Counted from the first letter of the stretch, positions 47,824-55,524 are shown. The stretch is DNA of 64,000 nucleotides from Sphingobium naphthae (GCF_020782235.1 NZ_JAJGNO010000002.1:248001-312000); one strand, 5' to 3'. The notes: generated from the sequence alone by a model not told the origin. Program-made: numbers and translations.

Positions 47824-48228
47824 CTAAGGATTGTCGGCGTTGTAGAGCCGCTGGACCGGGATGCGTTCGCCCGCGACTTGGTCCAGCAGCAGATAGGCGA
47901 GCACTCTGCCTTCGCGCGCATAGATGGCGAGCAGGCTCCCATCGGCCTGCCGCTCAGGCGGCTGATCAATGGTCCAGCCTGGCGCAGGCGGCTGGGCGAG
48001 GCTGGCGATAAAGGGCTGAACCTGCGCGCGCGGCAGCAGATAGATGCGCGCTTCCAGCGGCCCGGCGTCCGGTTCGATCCGGTCGCGCGCCGCCAGGCTG
48101 GCGCGTGTCAACCGCGCGGACGCAGCGTCGCCCAGGGGCAGTTCGTCGCTGGCGATCAGCGCGGCCGGCACGGGCGGCAGGTCGGGCCGCGGCGCGGCGT
48201 CGCAGGCGGCGATCATCATCGCCGGCAA
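47824..48228 (-). CDS. Small predicted lipoprotein (possible immunity protein)
   Basis: About 134 residues, unrecognised. The frame has a lipobox-like IAAC preceded by a hydrophobic run WVWLLPAMM, so a lipid-anchored periplasmic protein is likely. The first canonical-type start is TTG at 48228, inside the signal. The signal-like coding extends to about 48264, where a CTG overlaps the stop of the preceding gene, so the true start may be non-standard and translationally coupled. The body is a small alpha/beta protein (YLLPRAQVQPFIASL, RVLAYLLLDQVAGE). It follows the large protein gene at 48261-49700, which lies in a type III cargo block. A small lipoprotein directly after a large exported protein is the usual arrangement for effector and immunity genes; this is inference. 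Confidence 0.6.
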   Translation of the reverse strand: MPAMMIAACDAAPRPDLPPVPAALIASDELPLGDAASARLTRASLAARDRIEPDAGPLEARIYLLPRAQVQPFIASLAQPPAPGWTIDQPPERQADGSLLAIYAREGRVLAYLLLDQVAGERIPVQRLYNADNP

Positions 48229-48260
48229 CAGCCATACCCAGCCAAGGCCCGACCGTCCGA

Positions 48261-49700
48261 TCAGGGCTGGGCCGTCCGGGTGACCGAAGCCAGCCGATCC
48301 TCGAAGGCGCTGGCCACCGCGTCGCCGACGCCCAGTTCACCCGTCTGCCCGTTGACCGGCAGCGCGCCGCGCTCCAGCCGAATGCCGGCGGCGGCGCCTT
48401 CATCGGCGATGGCGTTCTTGACCGCGATCTGCATCCATTCCTTGCCCACTGCCGCGCCCCCGGCCACGACCCGGCCGGTCGGACCGCCCAGCGAGGCGAC
48501 CTTGTCCACCACGGTGAGCGCGGATTTCAGGATAGCGGTGACGGTTTCGCGCTGCTCGGCCACATCGGCGGACCGTGCCGTGGTTGCGGCATAGACGCCG
48601 CCGACGAAATAGCCGAGCGCGCCGGCATTGGCGCGCCGTTCCTGATCGGTGCCGGCGACGGTTTCCACCTGATTGAGATAGTCGACCGGATTTTCCGTCG
48701 CATAATTGCCGACCTGCAGCCGGCCCATCTGCTGGCCCAGTTCCTGCTCGCGGCCCTGGTTCAGCATTTCCTTGGCATAGGCGGCGAAGCTGGAGCCATC
48801 CATCGTCTGCTGATTATAGGTGAGTTCGCCCATGACGCCGGTGGTGTCGCTGTCGATGATGGCGGTGAGGCCGTCGGTCATCTGGCGCAGCGTTTCATCC
48901 TTGCCGACCACGGTCAGGCCGCCAAAGACGCTGTCGGTGTCGCGCACCGCGCGCAGCGTCTGGACGCCCGCGTCGAAGACTTGCGCCTTGAGATCGGGAT
49001 CATAGGTGCTGGCGGCGGCGCCCATGATGGCTTCGAAACTGTCGGCGTTCCAGCTGATCGAGTTGCTGGCGCCCGCCTGGCTGGCGATCGTCATCAACTG
49101 ACCGTCGGTGGCGGACGTCAGCACATCGGGCAGCTTGTCGCCGATCGCTTCGAACCCCAGCTGCGCATAGCTGCCGCGCAGCGAGCCGAGCACATCGCCC
49201 ACCGCCGTGGCCTCCGCATCCTGCATCTGGCTGCTGGAATAGCCGAGGCCATAATGCGCCTGAGTCGCGTCATCGACGCTGCCCTTCATCGCAGCGATAT
49301 AGTCGACCTTGGCCTGGGACGATCCATGGGTGGCGACCGCCTGGCCCAGTTCGGTGACGGGATCGAAGCCGCCATTGTCCGCGCCGGCGAAGGCGTCGCT
49401 CAACGCGGCCAGGCTGTCGCCGTCCAGCTTGCCGGCCATGTCGGCGAAGAAGGCGCGGCGCTCGTCGCCCGACAAGCCGCCATTGCCGAACCAGTCGCCA
49501 TCCATCACCTCATGCGCGACGCGATCCAGATCGCCCGACTGGGCGAGGCGATCGACCACCTGGTCGGCCTGATCCGCGGGCAGTGCGGTCAGCGTGTTGA
49601 CGACATCATGGGTTTCGTCGTTGCTGACGGTGTTGAACCAGCCCGACGTGTCGAGCTTGTCATGGATGGTGTTGACGGCATCGCCGACGGGATCGGTCAT
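48261..49700 (-). CDS. Uncharacterised large protein of the type III cargo block
   Basis: 479 residues, no signal peptide, acidic, rich in Ala, Asp and Gly, largely helical. I do not recognise a catalytic domain. The N-terminal 160 residues contain EF-hand-like or toxin-leader-like pieces such as GGLSGDERRAFFADMAGKLDG and AFAGADNGG, resembling leader regions of polymorphic toxins. A hydrophobic glycine-rich stretch (GALGYFVGGVYAA) lies near residue 370. It has its own copy of the three-heptamer regulatory box 73 bases upstream, so it belongs to the type III regulon. It may be a secreted effector paired with the lipoprotein downstream, or a structural or translocator protein. Confidence 0.75.
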   Translation of the reverse strand: MTDPVGDAVNTIHDKLDTSGWFNTVSNDETHDVVNTLTALPADQADQVVDRLAQSGDLDRVAHEVMDGDWFGNGGLSGDERRAFFADMAGKLDGDSLAALSDAFAGADNGGFDPVTELGQAVATHGSSQAKVDYIAAMKGSVDDATQAHYGLGYSSSQMQDAEATAVGDVLGSLRGSYAQLGFEAIGDKLPDVLTSATDGQLMTIASQAGASNSISWNADSFEAIMGAAASTYDPDLKAQVFDAGVQTLRAVRDTDSVFGGLTVVGKDETLRQMTDGLTAIIDSDTTGVMGELTYNQQTMDGSSFAAYAKEMLNQGREQELGQQMGRLQVGNYATENPVDYLNQVETVAGTDQERRANAGALGYFVGGVYAATTARSADVAEQRETVTAILKSALTVVDKVASLGGPTGRVVAGGAAVGKEWMQIAVKNAIADEGAAAGIRLERGALPVNGQTGELGVGDAVASAFEDRLASVTRTAQP

Positions 49701-49772
49701 GGCGGGCGCTCCGATGATGGTTGCGACTGGGCCTGTTGTGGCGCAGGCGCGCGCGATTGGCGCTCGGCGATC

Positions 49773-49801
49773 CGACTAGACGGGCTAGTCGATCCGATTA
49801 G
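49773..49801 (-). promoter_or_regulatory. Type III regulon box a
   Basis: CGACTAG, 5 bases, CTAGTCG, ATC, CGATTAG. Lies 73-101 bases upstream of the gene starting at 49700. It shares all three heptamers exactly with boxes b and c. Confidence 0.75.
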
Positions 49802-49902
49802 GCAGGGTCGATGGGAGGCGGTGGTGTGATGTGGCGCGCCGCGCCGTCCATAAGGAGGCGGGACGCTGGGCGATCTATCGCGAGCCGGCCCGATGGCCAG
49901 CG

Positions 49903-50211
49903 TCAGTCGTCATAATCGACGTGCAGGTTGAACTTGCCGTCGGGCTGGAGCGTGAAGACGAAATGCTTCCACTTCGCCCGCCCCTGCTGCTGCATGCGGT
50001 CGCGCAGCTTCGCCAGTTCGGCGTGAATGGTTTCATTCTGCTCATAGGACGGCACGAAATAATTGCGGTCCTTGTCGGGCGAGGCATAAGCGAACAGAAG
50101 GTCGCTATAGCCGTCGCCCACTTCGCCTTCGGTCCACAGCTTCTGCCATCCCGCCGGCGCGGCCTGCGCCAGTTGCCGGGCAATGGTCAGATGCGGATCG
50201 GCTTCGCTCAC
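49903..50211 (-). CDS. YezG-type immunity protein
   Basis: 102 residues resembling the YezG/DUF600 antitoxin family: GWQKLWTEGEVGDGYSDLLF, NYFVPSYEQNET and the C-terminal WKHFVFTLQPDGKFNLHVDY. In Bacillus the YezG protein neutralises the DNase domain of YeeF. Here the gene starts with GTG at 50211 inside the stop region of the toxin gene (GTGA, four-base overlap), so it is made together with the toxin. It is expected to be cytoplasmic and to bind the C-terminal nuclease domain. This pairing confirms the toxin reading. Confidence 0.8.
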   Translation of the reverse strand: MSEADPHLTIARQLAQAAPAGWQKLWTEGEVGDGYSDLLFAYASPDKDRNYFVPSYEQNETIHAELAKLRDRMQQQGRAKWKHFVFTLQPDGKFNLHVDYDD

Positions 50212-51620
50212 TTCTGTCCTCCGGGCACATTATCGAACATGCGCGTGCGCGGCACGCCGTCGATGCTGTAGGTTACCCGAAAATTGTCGGGCCGCTGACT
50301 GTCGGACCCATATTTCACCTCGATCTTCACATCAACCGTCTTGCCCTCGTTGAGCGCGGTCTGGAAGGTGCGCTCCAGATCGCGCCAGGCGCCCATGTTG
50401 AAGTTGCCGTTCATCGGCACGAGATTCACGCGGTCGCCGGGACCGTTGAAGATGGAGGCGATCAAATGCCCGCCCTGATCGTCGGGCAGGCGATCCTCGC
50501 GGCCGGACACGCCCTGCTGATAGCTGTTGCGGTCGGCGGTGTGGAGATCAAGCTGGCCCTCGACATCAGCGACCCGGCCTTGCGCATCGGTGCGATAGGT
50601 ATAGCCGTTGACGACATAATCAGCGTTGGGCGTCAGGTTGCGGGCGTTGAGTTCGGGCGACCAGTCGCCCTTGCTGCCGCCATCCATCTCGATCCGCGGG
50701 CGCGCCGCATCGGCGATCTCGTCGCTGTGCCGGGTCGCCTGCTGCGCCACTTCGCTGCCGGCGTCGAGCGCCTTTTCGCCGCCCCGGATCGCGCCCTTGG
50801 CCAGATCGCCCACGCCCGGCACCCAGGCGACCGCGGCGAGACCGAGATTGCCCCAGGCGCCGTCCTTGCCCTGGATCACGTCGCCGATGGCGGAGACGGT
50901 ATCGCGCGCGTCGCCGATCTGCCCGACGACGGGAATGAAGCCGCCGATCACTTGGCCAGCGGTCGCCGACCAGCTGTCATTGTCGCTGAAGTCGCCCTTG
51001 ACCAGGCCATCGAAGAAGGCGCCGATGCCTTCTTCCGACTGCGCGTCCTGCGGCGTCGCATCCGTCGCGACCGGCTGCGGCGCGGCCTGGGGCGAGGGTT
51101 GCGGGGTCGGTCCGGGCGTCGCCTCGATCGTGATCGGCGCGAGCGTCGTGACGTCCGATGGCGGCGTCAGCTGCGCTTCGATCGCGGCGGTGATGGCGGC
51201 GGGATCGGTGGTGCCGAGCCGCGCCGCAGTGGCGTCCCATGCCTCCTTGTAGCCCAGGCCCGCAGGCTGGCTGCCCCAGGTGGAGGCGGCGGGCGCATCG
51301 GGGAAGTCGCCGACGGCGAATTCCTGTCCCTCGATCGACACGCCGAAGGGCGCATTGTCGTTCGCCGCCTGCATCGCCGCGCTGAACTGGCCCTGTTCGA
51401 CCGGGGTCAGCTGCGCTTCGACCGCAGCGGCGAGATCCGCCTGGACCTGCGGATCATCGGGGGCATGGGCGCGGACATCGGCGGCGAGCGCGGTTGTATC
51501 GAGGGTGCCTGCGGTGCGATGTTCGCTCACCATGTCGGCCGCAACATCTGTCGATGTGGACGTGCTCGAACCAATGCCAGCCGAGCCCTGGCCAATGCTG
51601 TCTGCAGCTTCCGTACCCAT
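50208..51620 (-). CDS. Polymorphic DNase toxin (pretoxin TG-like region plus Endonuclease_NS_2-like domain)
   Basis: 470 residues. The N-terminal 200 residues are low-complexity, Ser/Thr/Ala rich and then Pro-rich (ATPGPTPQPSPQAAPQPVAT), with no Sec signal. Residues 220-290 form a hydrophobic pretoxin-type segment (GFIPVVGQIGDARDTVSAIG, WVPGVGDLAKGA). Residues 335-465 form a nuclease domain with DDQGGHLIASIFNGPGDRVN and LVPMNGNFNMGAWRDLE; His385 is the likely general base and the Asn residues bind metal. This is the DNA/RNA non-specific endonuclease family found in YeeF-type toxins. The YezG-type gene follows with overlap. The route of export is inferred to be the type III system from location and shared regulatory box. 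Confidence 0.83.
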   Translation of the reverse strand: MGTEAADSIGQGSAGIGSSTSTSTDVAADMVSEHRTAGTLDTTALAADVRAHAPDDPQVQADLAAAVEAQLTPVEQGQFSAAMQAANDNAPFGVSIEGQEFAVGDFPDAPAASTWGSQPAGLGYKEAWDATAARLGTTDPAAITAAIEAQLTPPSDVTTLAPITIEATPGPTPQPSPQAAPQPVATDATPQDAQSEEGIGAFFDGLVKGDFSDNDSWSATAGQVIGGFIPVVGQIGDARDTVSAIGDVIQGKDGAWGNLGLAAVAWVPGVGDLAKGAIRGGEKALDAGSEVAQQATRHSDEIADAARPRIEMDGGSKGDWSPELNARNLTPNADYVVNGYTYRTDAQGRVADVEGQLDLHTADRNSYQQGVSGREDRLPDDQGGHLIASIFNGPGDRVNLVPMNGNFNMGAWRDLERTFQTALNEGKTVDVKIEVKYGSDSQRPDNFRVTYSIDGVPRTRMFDNVPGGQK

Positions 51621-51705
51621 GATTACACCCTCGATACCTCTGGGACTGAAGAAAGGGGGAGCGGCGGGAAGGGGATGGGGGATGCCGCTCCCCGCGCGGT
51701 GCGCG

Positions 51706-52554
51706 TCAGCCGCGCGCCGCGTTGGTGAGCGCGTTGACCAGGCCGAACAGCAGGAAGGAGGAGAGCTGCTGCGTGATCTCGCCCATGCTCGGCATCTCGC
51801 TGCCCGGGCCGTAGATCGCGCCGACCTTGGTCAGGTTGAGATCGGCCTGGGTGGCGATGTCGCCGGTCAGTTCCGAACGCCAGCCGGCGCCGGTGGCATT
51901 TTCCTGAAGCACGAAGCCGTCGCGGGTCAGCATGTCGAGCATCTGGCCATTGTTCGACTGAGTGATCGACAGGTCGCCAATCTGGTTCTGGCTGATGCCG
52001 TCGACCACGATCGCCTGATCGCCCTTGGTGATGGTCAGCTTGCTGGCCAGATATTCATTGGGGTTGGCGGCATATTGCTCGGTGTCGATGGTGATCTTGG
52101 TGCCGTTTTCCAGTTCGAAGCTGGTCGTGCCCCAGAAGTCGAAGGCATGCTTGCCATCAATGTCGACATGGGGATCGCCCCAGACGCGCGTGGTTTCGCC
52201 CGTGCTGGCGTTGTAGATGCGGATTTCCGAGTTGCGCTCGTCCAGTTCCAGGGAATAGCCATCGCCCAGATCGATCGACGCCTGGCTTTCGCCCTCCATC
52301 GATGCGGACCAGCTGGCGCCTTCGGTCGGAGCAAAGGTCGACGTCTGGCCGCCCGTGCCCGGCAGCATCGTGCCGCCCTGCATCTGGAACATCATCGGCA
52401 GCGCGGCCGACGCGAAGGCGCTGGCCATGAGCGGCTGGAAATAGCTGGCCATGATGCCGCTGGCGAGTTGCAGCGTCATTCCCCCGGCCAGCGGGTTCGC
52501 CCCGAAATTGTTCGTGACGTTGAGATTGAACGTATTGTTGATGATCGTTGTCAT
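51706..52554 (-). CDS. DUF1521 domain protein with GDPHVD self-cleavage motif
   Basis: 282 residues. From about residue 95 to 190 it matches DUF1521: DLGDGYSLELDERNSEIRIY, TRVWGDPHVDIDG, FELENGTKITIDTEQ and QAIVVDGI. In the rhizobial type III effectors NopE1/NopE2 and in a Vibrio protein this domain cuts itself on metal binding, between Asp and Pro of GDPHVD; here that motif is intact at residues 126-131 (bases 52162-52179). The N terminus is Asn-rich (TTIINNTFNLNVTNNFGANP), a common feature of type III signals, with no Sec signal. ATG at 52554 is 7 bases from AGAGGG; ATG 52560 is too close. It is transcribed with its neighbours from box b. Confidence 0.85.
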   Translation of the reverse strand: MTTIINNTFNLNVTNNFGANPLAGGMTLQLASGIMASYFQPLMASAFASAALPMMFQMQGGTMLPGTGGQTSTFAPTEGASWSASMEGESQASIDLGDGYSLELDERNSEIRIYNASTGETTRVWGDPHVDIDGKHAFDFWGTTSFELENGTKITIDTEQYAANPNEYLASKLTITKGDQAIVVDGISQNQIGDLSITQSNNGQMLDMLTRDGFVLQENATGAGWRSELTGDIATQADLNLTKVGAIYGPGSEMPSMGEITQQLSSFLLFGLVNALTNAARG

Positions 52555-52597
52555 GTTCATTCCCTCTCGTTGCAAAGAACCGGCGCAGGCCGGCAGT

Positions 52598-53038
52598 TCA
52601 TGCGGGACGCGCGCCTTCCAGAGCGACGCGCGCCTGATCCAGTCCATCGATGATGCCGGCGATGTCGCTCGCCGATCCGAGTGTCGAAGCGCCGATCGCG
52701 CTGTCCGCCAGATCGAGCGTGCGGCCATCGGCATAGGCCGCCATGTCGGTCGCGACGGCGCTGGCGAAATCCTCTACCGCGCGCGTGAGTGCGCCGGCAT
52801 CGGCCGCCGAGCCGCCAAAACTTGCGCTCATCTGGTCCGCCAGGGCGCGAAGGCCGTAGACGTCGCCCTGCCCGGGGGCGCTGATCGGCAGCAGGCCGAA
52901 GCTGCCGGCGATCTGGCCGACGACCTGGCTGGCGAGCGCGCGAACCTGATCGGCCGGGCCGGCGCTGGCGGCAGGGCCGCCCGTCGCGCCGAGGGCGCCG
53001 ATCGCGCTGGCGCTGCTGATATTGGGGTCGATCGTCAT
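52598..53038 (-). CDS. Uncharacterised Ala-rich protein of the type III cargo block
   Basis: 146 residues, not recognised. Rich in Ala, Gly and Ser and predicted mostly helical, with no signal peptide and no cysteine. It is the first gene after regulatory box b, followed by the DUF1521 gene, the toxin and the immunity gene in the same direction. Size, composition and position would fit a chaperone-like, needle-associated or secreted small protein, but nothing in the sequence decides between these. Confidence 0.7.
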   Translation of the reverse strand: MTIDPNISSASAIGALGATGGPAASAGPADQVRALASQVVGQIAGSFGLLPISAPGQGDVYGLRALADQMSASFGGSAADAGALTRAVEDFASAVATDMAAYADGRTLDLADSAIGASTLGSASDIAGIIDGLDQARVALEGARPA

Positions 53039-53124
53039 GGGTCCTGTCTCATCCTGTCGACGGCCCGCGCCGTCCTGTCGCTGAGCATAAAAGCAGATCG
53101 GGCGGGCGGATGCGCTCCGCGATC

Positions 53125-53152
53125 CGACTAGCGGGCTAGTCGATCCGATTAG
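53125..53152 (-). promoter_or_regulatory. Type III regulon box b
   Basis: CGACTAG, CGGG, CTAGTCG, ATC, CGATTAG. It lies 87 bases upstream of the 52598-53038 gene. The TAA stop of the preceding gene (53149-53151) is part of the last heptamer. Confidence 0.75.
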
Positions 53153-53823
53153 CGGTGGCGGAAACCGTCATCGGTGAGGAGGATGTCGACAGGATCGGCC
53201 TGGAAAATCTGCCGTCCGCCGCGCCGCGCCATTTCGGCATAGCGGGCGAGCGCGGCGCTGTCGCCGCTGCGCAGGGCGGCCTCATGCGTGCCCGCCATGA
53301 TCGCGCCCTGGATCATCAGCATCTCGCCAAATTCCTGGCGCAGCGCATCGCTGTCCACCTGGTCGGCGACACGGGCGAAGGCGTTGGCCGCCTGACGCCG
53401 CACGCCTGCGGCCTGCGCGCGGGTAATGTCGGGCCGATGGTCGTTGGCGACGCCCCATTGGGCAAGCATGTAGAAGGCGAGTCCGTCGATCGCGTCATTG
53501 GCGCTGTAGCCCAGCCGGGGCGCCACTTTCTCATATTCCGCGACGGCGCGGCCCGATAGCACGATCTGCCGCATTTCGGCTTCCTGCGCCGCCCCTTCCC
53601 TGCCGGCGGCTTCCCCCATGATGTCGGCCAGCTTGCGCCGCACCGCGGGATCGGGACGATAGCCGCCATCGACATCGGCAGCGACGCCCTGGCCGGGGGA
53701 GAGATCGAGCGCCGGCAAGCTGCCCGGATCGAAGCGTGCGGTCGGCGCGCCCTGCTGAGGTCCGGCGGGCGCGAAGAGCGACGCCAGCAAGGCGGCGGCG
53801 GCGGTCAGGCTGTGCAGCATCAT
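53149..53823 (-). CDS. Uncharacterised exported protein
   Basis: 224 residues with a Sec signal (LTAAAALLASLFAPAG). Unrecognised; the mature part is helical with conserved-looking pieces DGLAFYMLAQWGVANDHRPD and LRQEFGEMLMIQGAIMAGTH. It is likely periplasmic, unlike the other cargo-block proteins. It lies 16 bases after the DUF1521-like gene starting at 54397 and should share its transcript. Two successive ATG codons (53823 and 53820) are possible starts. Its stop codon lies inside regulatory box b. Confidence 0.75.
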   Translation of the reverse strand: MMLHSLTAAAALLASLFAPAGPQQGAPTARFDPGSLPALDLSPGQGVAADVDGGYRPDPAVRRKLADIMGEAAGREGAAQEAEMRQIVLSGRAVAEYEKVAPRLGYSANDAIDGLAFYMLAQWGVANDHRPDITRAQAAGVRRQAANAFARVADQVDSDALRQEFGEMLMIQGAIMAGTHEAALRSGDSAALARYAEMARRGGRQIFQADPVDILLTDDGFRHR

Positions 53824-53839
53824 CCCTGTCGTCCCGCCC

Positions 53840-54397
53840 TCACGCCCAGTCGTCTGCGCGCAGGCTGAGCGTCACGCCGTCGCGGGTGATGTCGATCCGC
53901 GTCGGCACCACGGCATCGGGATGGTCGGCCGCTGCGCCCGCCTCGATGGCTATGGCGGTGCCATTATCGAGCCCGAACCAGCTTTGGGCATGCAGTGTGG
54001 CCTCGCCGCCCCAGATCGGGCTGCGCGTGTCGCTGGGCCGATGTTCGATCAGGACCTGCCCCGTCGCGCCATCAAGCAACAGCCGATAATCGGGGCCAAG
54101 ATCCATTGTGGCGCAACCCGTGCCGGGCGCGAGCGTAACGTCGCCGGCGGCTTCGGGATCGGCAAGGCCGCCGCCGACAGCCTCATAATGGCGAGCGATG
54201 CGGGGAAAAGCGGTGCCGCCATGCACGTCGCTGCCGAAAGAGCCGTAGATGCCGGGCCCCATTTGCTGGCAGCTGGTGTTGGCGCTGCGGTTCGCCGCGC
54301 TCTTGGGCGGCAGATACCAGGCCATGGTGTTGAACGGCCGGTCCAGCAGCGGCACCGCATCGCCGACCTGGTTGGTGAGATAGCCCAAGAGCATCAT
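53840..54397 (-). CDS. Degenerate DUF1521-like protein
   Basis: 185 residues. Residues about 100-165 align with the DUF1521 protein at 51706: DLGPDYRLLLDGATGQVLIE, then SPIWGGEATLHAQ, then FGLDNGTAIAIE correspond to DLGDGYSLELDE, TRVWGDPHVDI and FELENGTKITID. The cleavage motif GDPHVD is replaced by GGEATL, so self-cleavage should be lost. The N-terminal half (YLTNQVGDAVPLLDRPFNTM, YGSFGSDVHGG) is unrelated to the other protein. ATG at 54397 is preceded by AGGAG. It is the first gene after regulatory box c. It may be a non-cleaving partner or a decayed effector. The relation is seen by eye and needs an alignment score. Confidence 0.7.
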   Translation of the reverse strand: MMLLGYLTNQVGDAVPLLDRPFNTMAWYLPPKSAANRSANTSCQQMGPGIYGSFGSDVHGGTAFPRIARHYEAVGGGLADPEAAGDVTLAPGTGCATMDLGPDYRLLLDGATGQVLIEHRPSDTRSPIWGGEATLHAQSWFGLDNGTAIAIEAGAAADHPDAVVPTRIDITRDGVTLSLRADDWA

Positions 54398-54466
54398 GGC
54401 GGGTCTCCTGTCTCTGCCTGTGTCCGGCAGGATGGCGGCGGCCCGCCGACGTCGCACTCCGCTATC

Positions 54467-54494
54467 CGACTAGTCCCCTAGTCGATCCGATTAG
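54467..54494 (-). promoter_or_regulatory. Type III regulon box c
   Basis: CGACTAG, TCCC, CTAGTCG, ATC, CGATTAG. It lies 70 bases upstream of the gene starting at 54397. The TAA stop of the preceding gene (54491-54493) is inside the last heptamer. Confidence 0.75.
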
Positions 54495-54790
54495 AGGCCG
54501 ACGCCCGCGCACAGCCCTTTCAGCTTGCGAACGCGCGGTTCGTTCGCGCCCAGTTCCGCCCGGAAGCGCGGCAGGCTGGCGCAGGCGCGGCGCTGGCCCG
54601 CCGTGGGAGCGGCGCTGGCAGTAGTGCTCGATCCGCCTTCGCGGATGCGGCGCGCCTGGCCTTCGGCGACGGAGCGGTGGAATATGCCCTCGGCCGCCTG
54701 GCCGGGGCTGATGACGGGCGCGATATCCTGGGCGGTTGCGACGCCGACGGGCGCCACAAGCGCCAGCGCGATGATTACAGTGCGGAACAT
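54491..54790 (-). CDS. Small exported protein of unknown function
   Basis: 99 residues with a clear signal peptide (VIIALALVAPVGVATAQ) and two cysteines in the mature part (RRACASLP and LKGLCAGVGL), which may form a disulfide in the periplasm. Well-placed AGGAGG ribosome site. It follows the 54886-55524 gene by 95 bases on the same strand and is presumably transcribed from box d. No family recognised. Its stop codon forms part of box c. Confidence 0.75.
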   Translation of the reverse strand: MFRTVIIALALVAPVGVATAQDIAPVISPGQAAEGIFHRSVAEGQARRIREGGSSTTASAAPTAGQRRACASLPRFRAELGANEPRVRKLKGLCAGVGL

Positions 54791-54885
54791 GATCGTCCTC
54801 CTGTGCTGTCAAACCCCTGATAAAAGAGGCGGAGGCCCGATCCAAGGGATGGGCCTCCAACCGTTTGCTTTGCGGGGTAAGCGGA

Positions 54886-55524
54886 TTATTGCTTACGCGC
54901 GGTGTTCGACATGGCTTCGCCGATCGTCTTGATGGCGTTGTTGGTCGCGTTCATCAGCATGCTGAACTGCTGCGACACGACGCCGAATTCGGCCGAGGCG
55001 CTGGCGTCGTCGCCCTTCAGCGATTCGGCGCGGCTCTGCATGTCCTGACCCAGACGATCCAGTTCCTCGCCCAGCGCCTGCGCCATCGCCATCAGCCAGC
55101 CCGGCGCACCGGTCGAACCGGCGCTGGAGCCCGCGACCTTGCCCTTGCCGCCCGAAGCCTTGGCGTCCTTGAACTCTTCGCTCTGGCTCATTTCCTCGAT
55201 GAACTGCATCATCATCTGCTGGACGCCATTCTGGGCCTGGGCGATGTCCGAGGGCGAAGCGCCGACGCCGGCGCCGAACTGGTCGAGCGCTTCATCGACA
55301 TTGCTGGCCGCGCCCTGGAAGTCGCCGATCGAACCGGCGAACTGGCTCTGCGCCATGTCGATGATGCCCTGGGGCAGGCCGAGCTTGTCGCCGAACTGCT
55401 GCAGGATCTGCTGACCCATTTGCGAGAAGACCTGCTGCGCGAGCTGGGCGACGACGCCGCCGATCGGGCCGAGCATCGAGGTGGCGAGGAGGGAAATGGG
55501 GTTGAAGGAACCAATGCCAAACAT
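54886..55524 (-). CDS. Putative type III secreted or filament-like protein
   Basis: 212 residues, no signal peptide, rich in Gln, Met, Gly and Ala, mainly helical. ATG at 55524 is 7 bases from AGGAG. Features are a hydrophobic N-terminal part (PISLLATSMLGPIGGVVAQ), Gln-rich helices (QVFSQMGQQILQQFG), a flexible Gly/Ser/Lys middle (ASGGKGKVAGSSAGSTG) and a C-terminal helix ending KTIGEAMSNTARKQ. Polar helical proteins without cysteine of this form, next to export genes, are often needle, EspA-like filament, translocator or harpin-type substrates. I cannot assign it to a family. It is the first gene after box d, right behind the LuxR regulator gene. Confidence 0.75.
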   Translation of the reverse strand: MFGIGSFNPISLLATSMLGPIGGVVAQLAQQVFSQMGQQILQQFGDKLGLPQGIIDMAQSQFAGSIGDFQGAASNVDEALDQFGAGVGASPSDIAQAQNGVQQMMMQFIEEMSQSEEFKDAKASGGKGKVAGSSAGSTGAPGWLMAMAQALGEELDRLGQDMQSRAESLKGDDASASAEFGVVSQQFSMLMNATNNAIKTIGEAMSNTARKQ

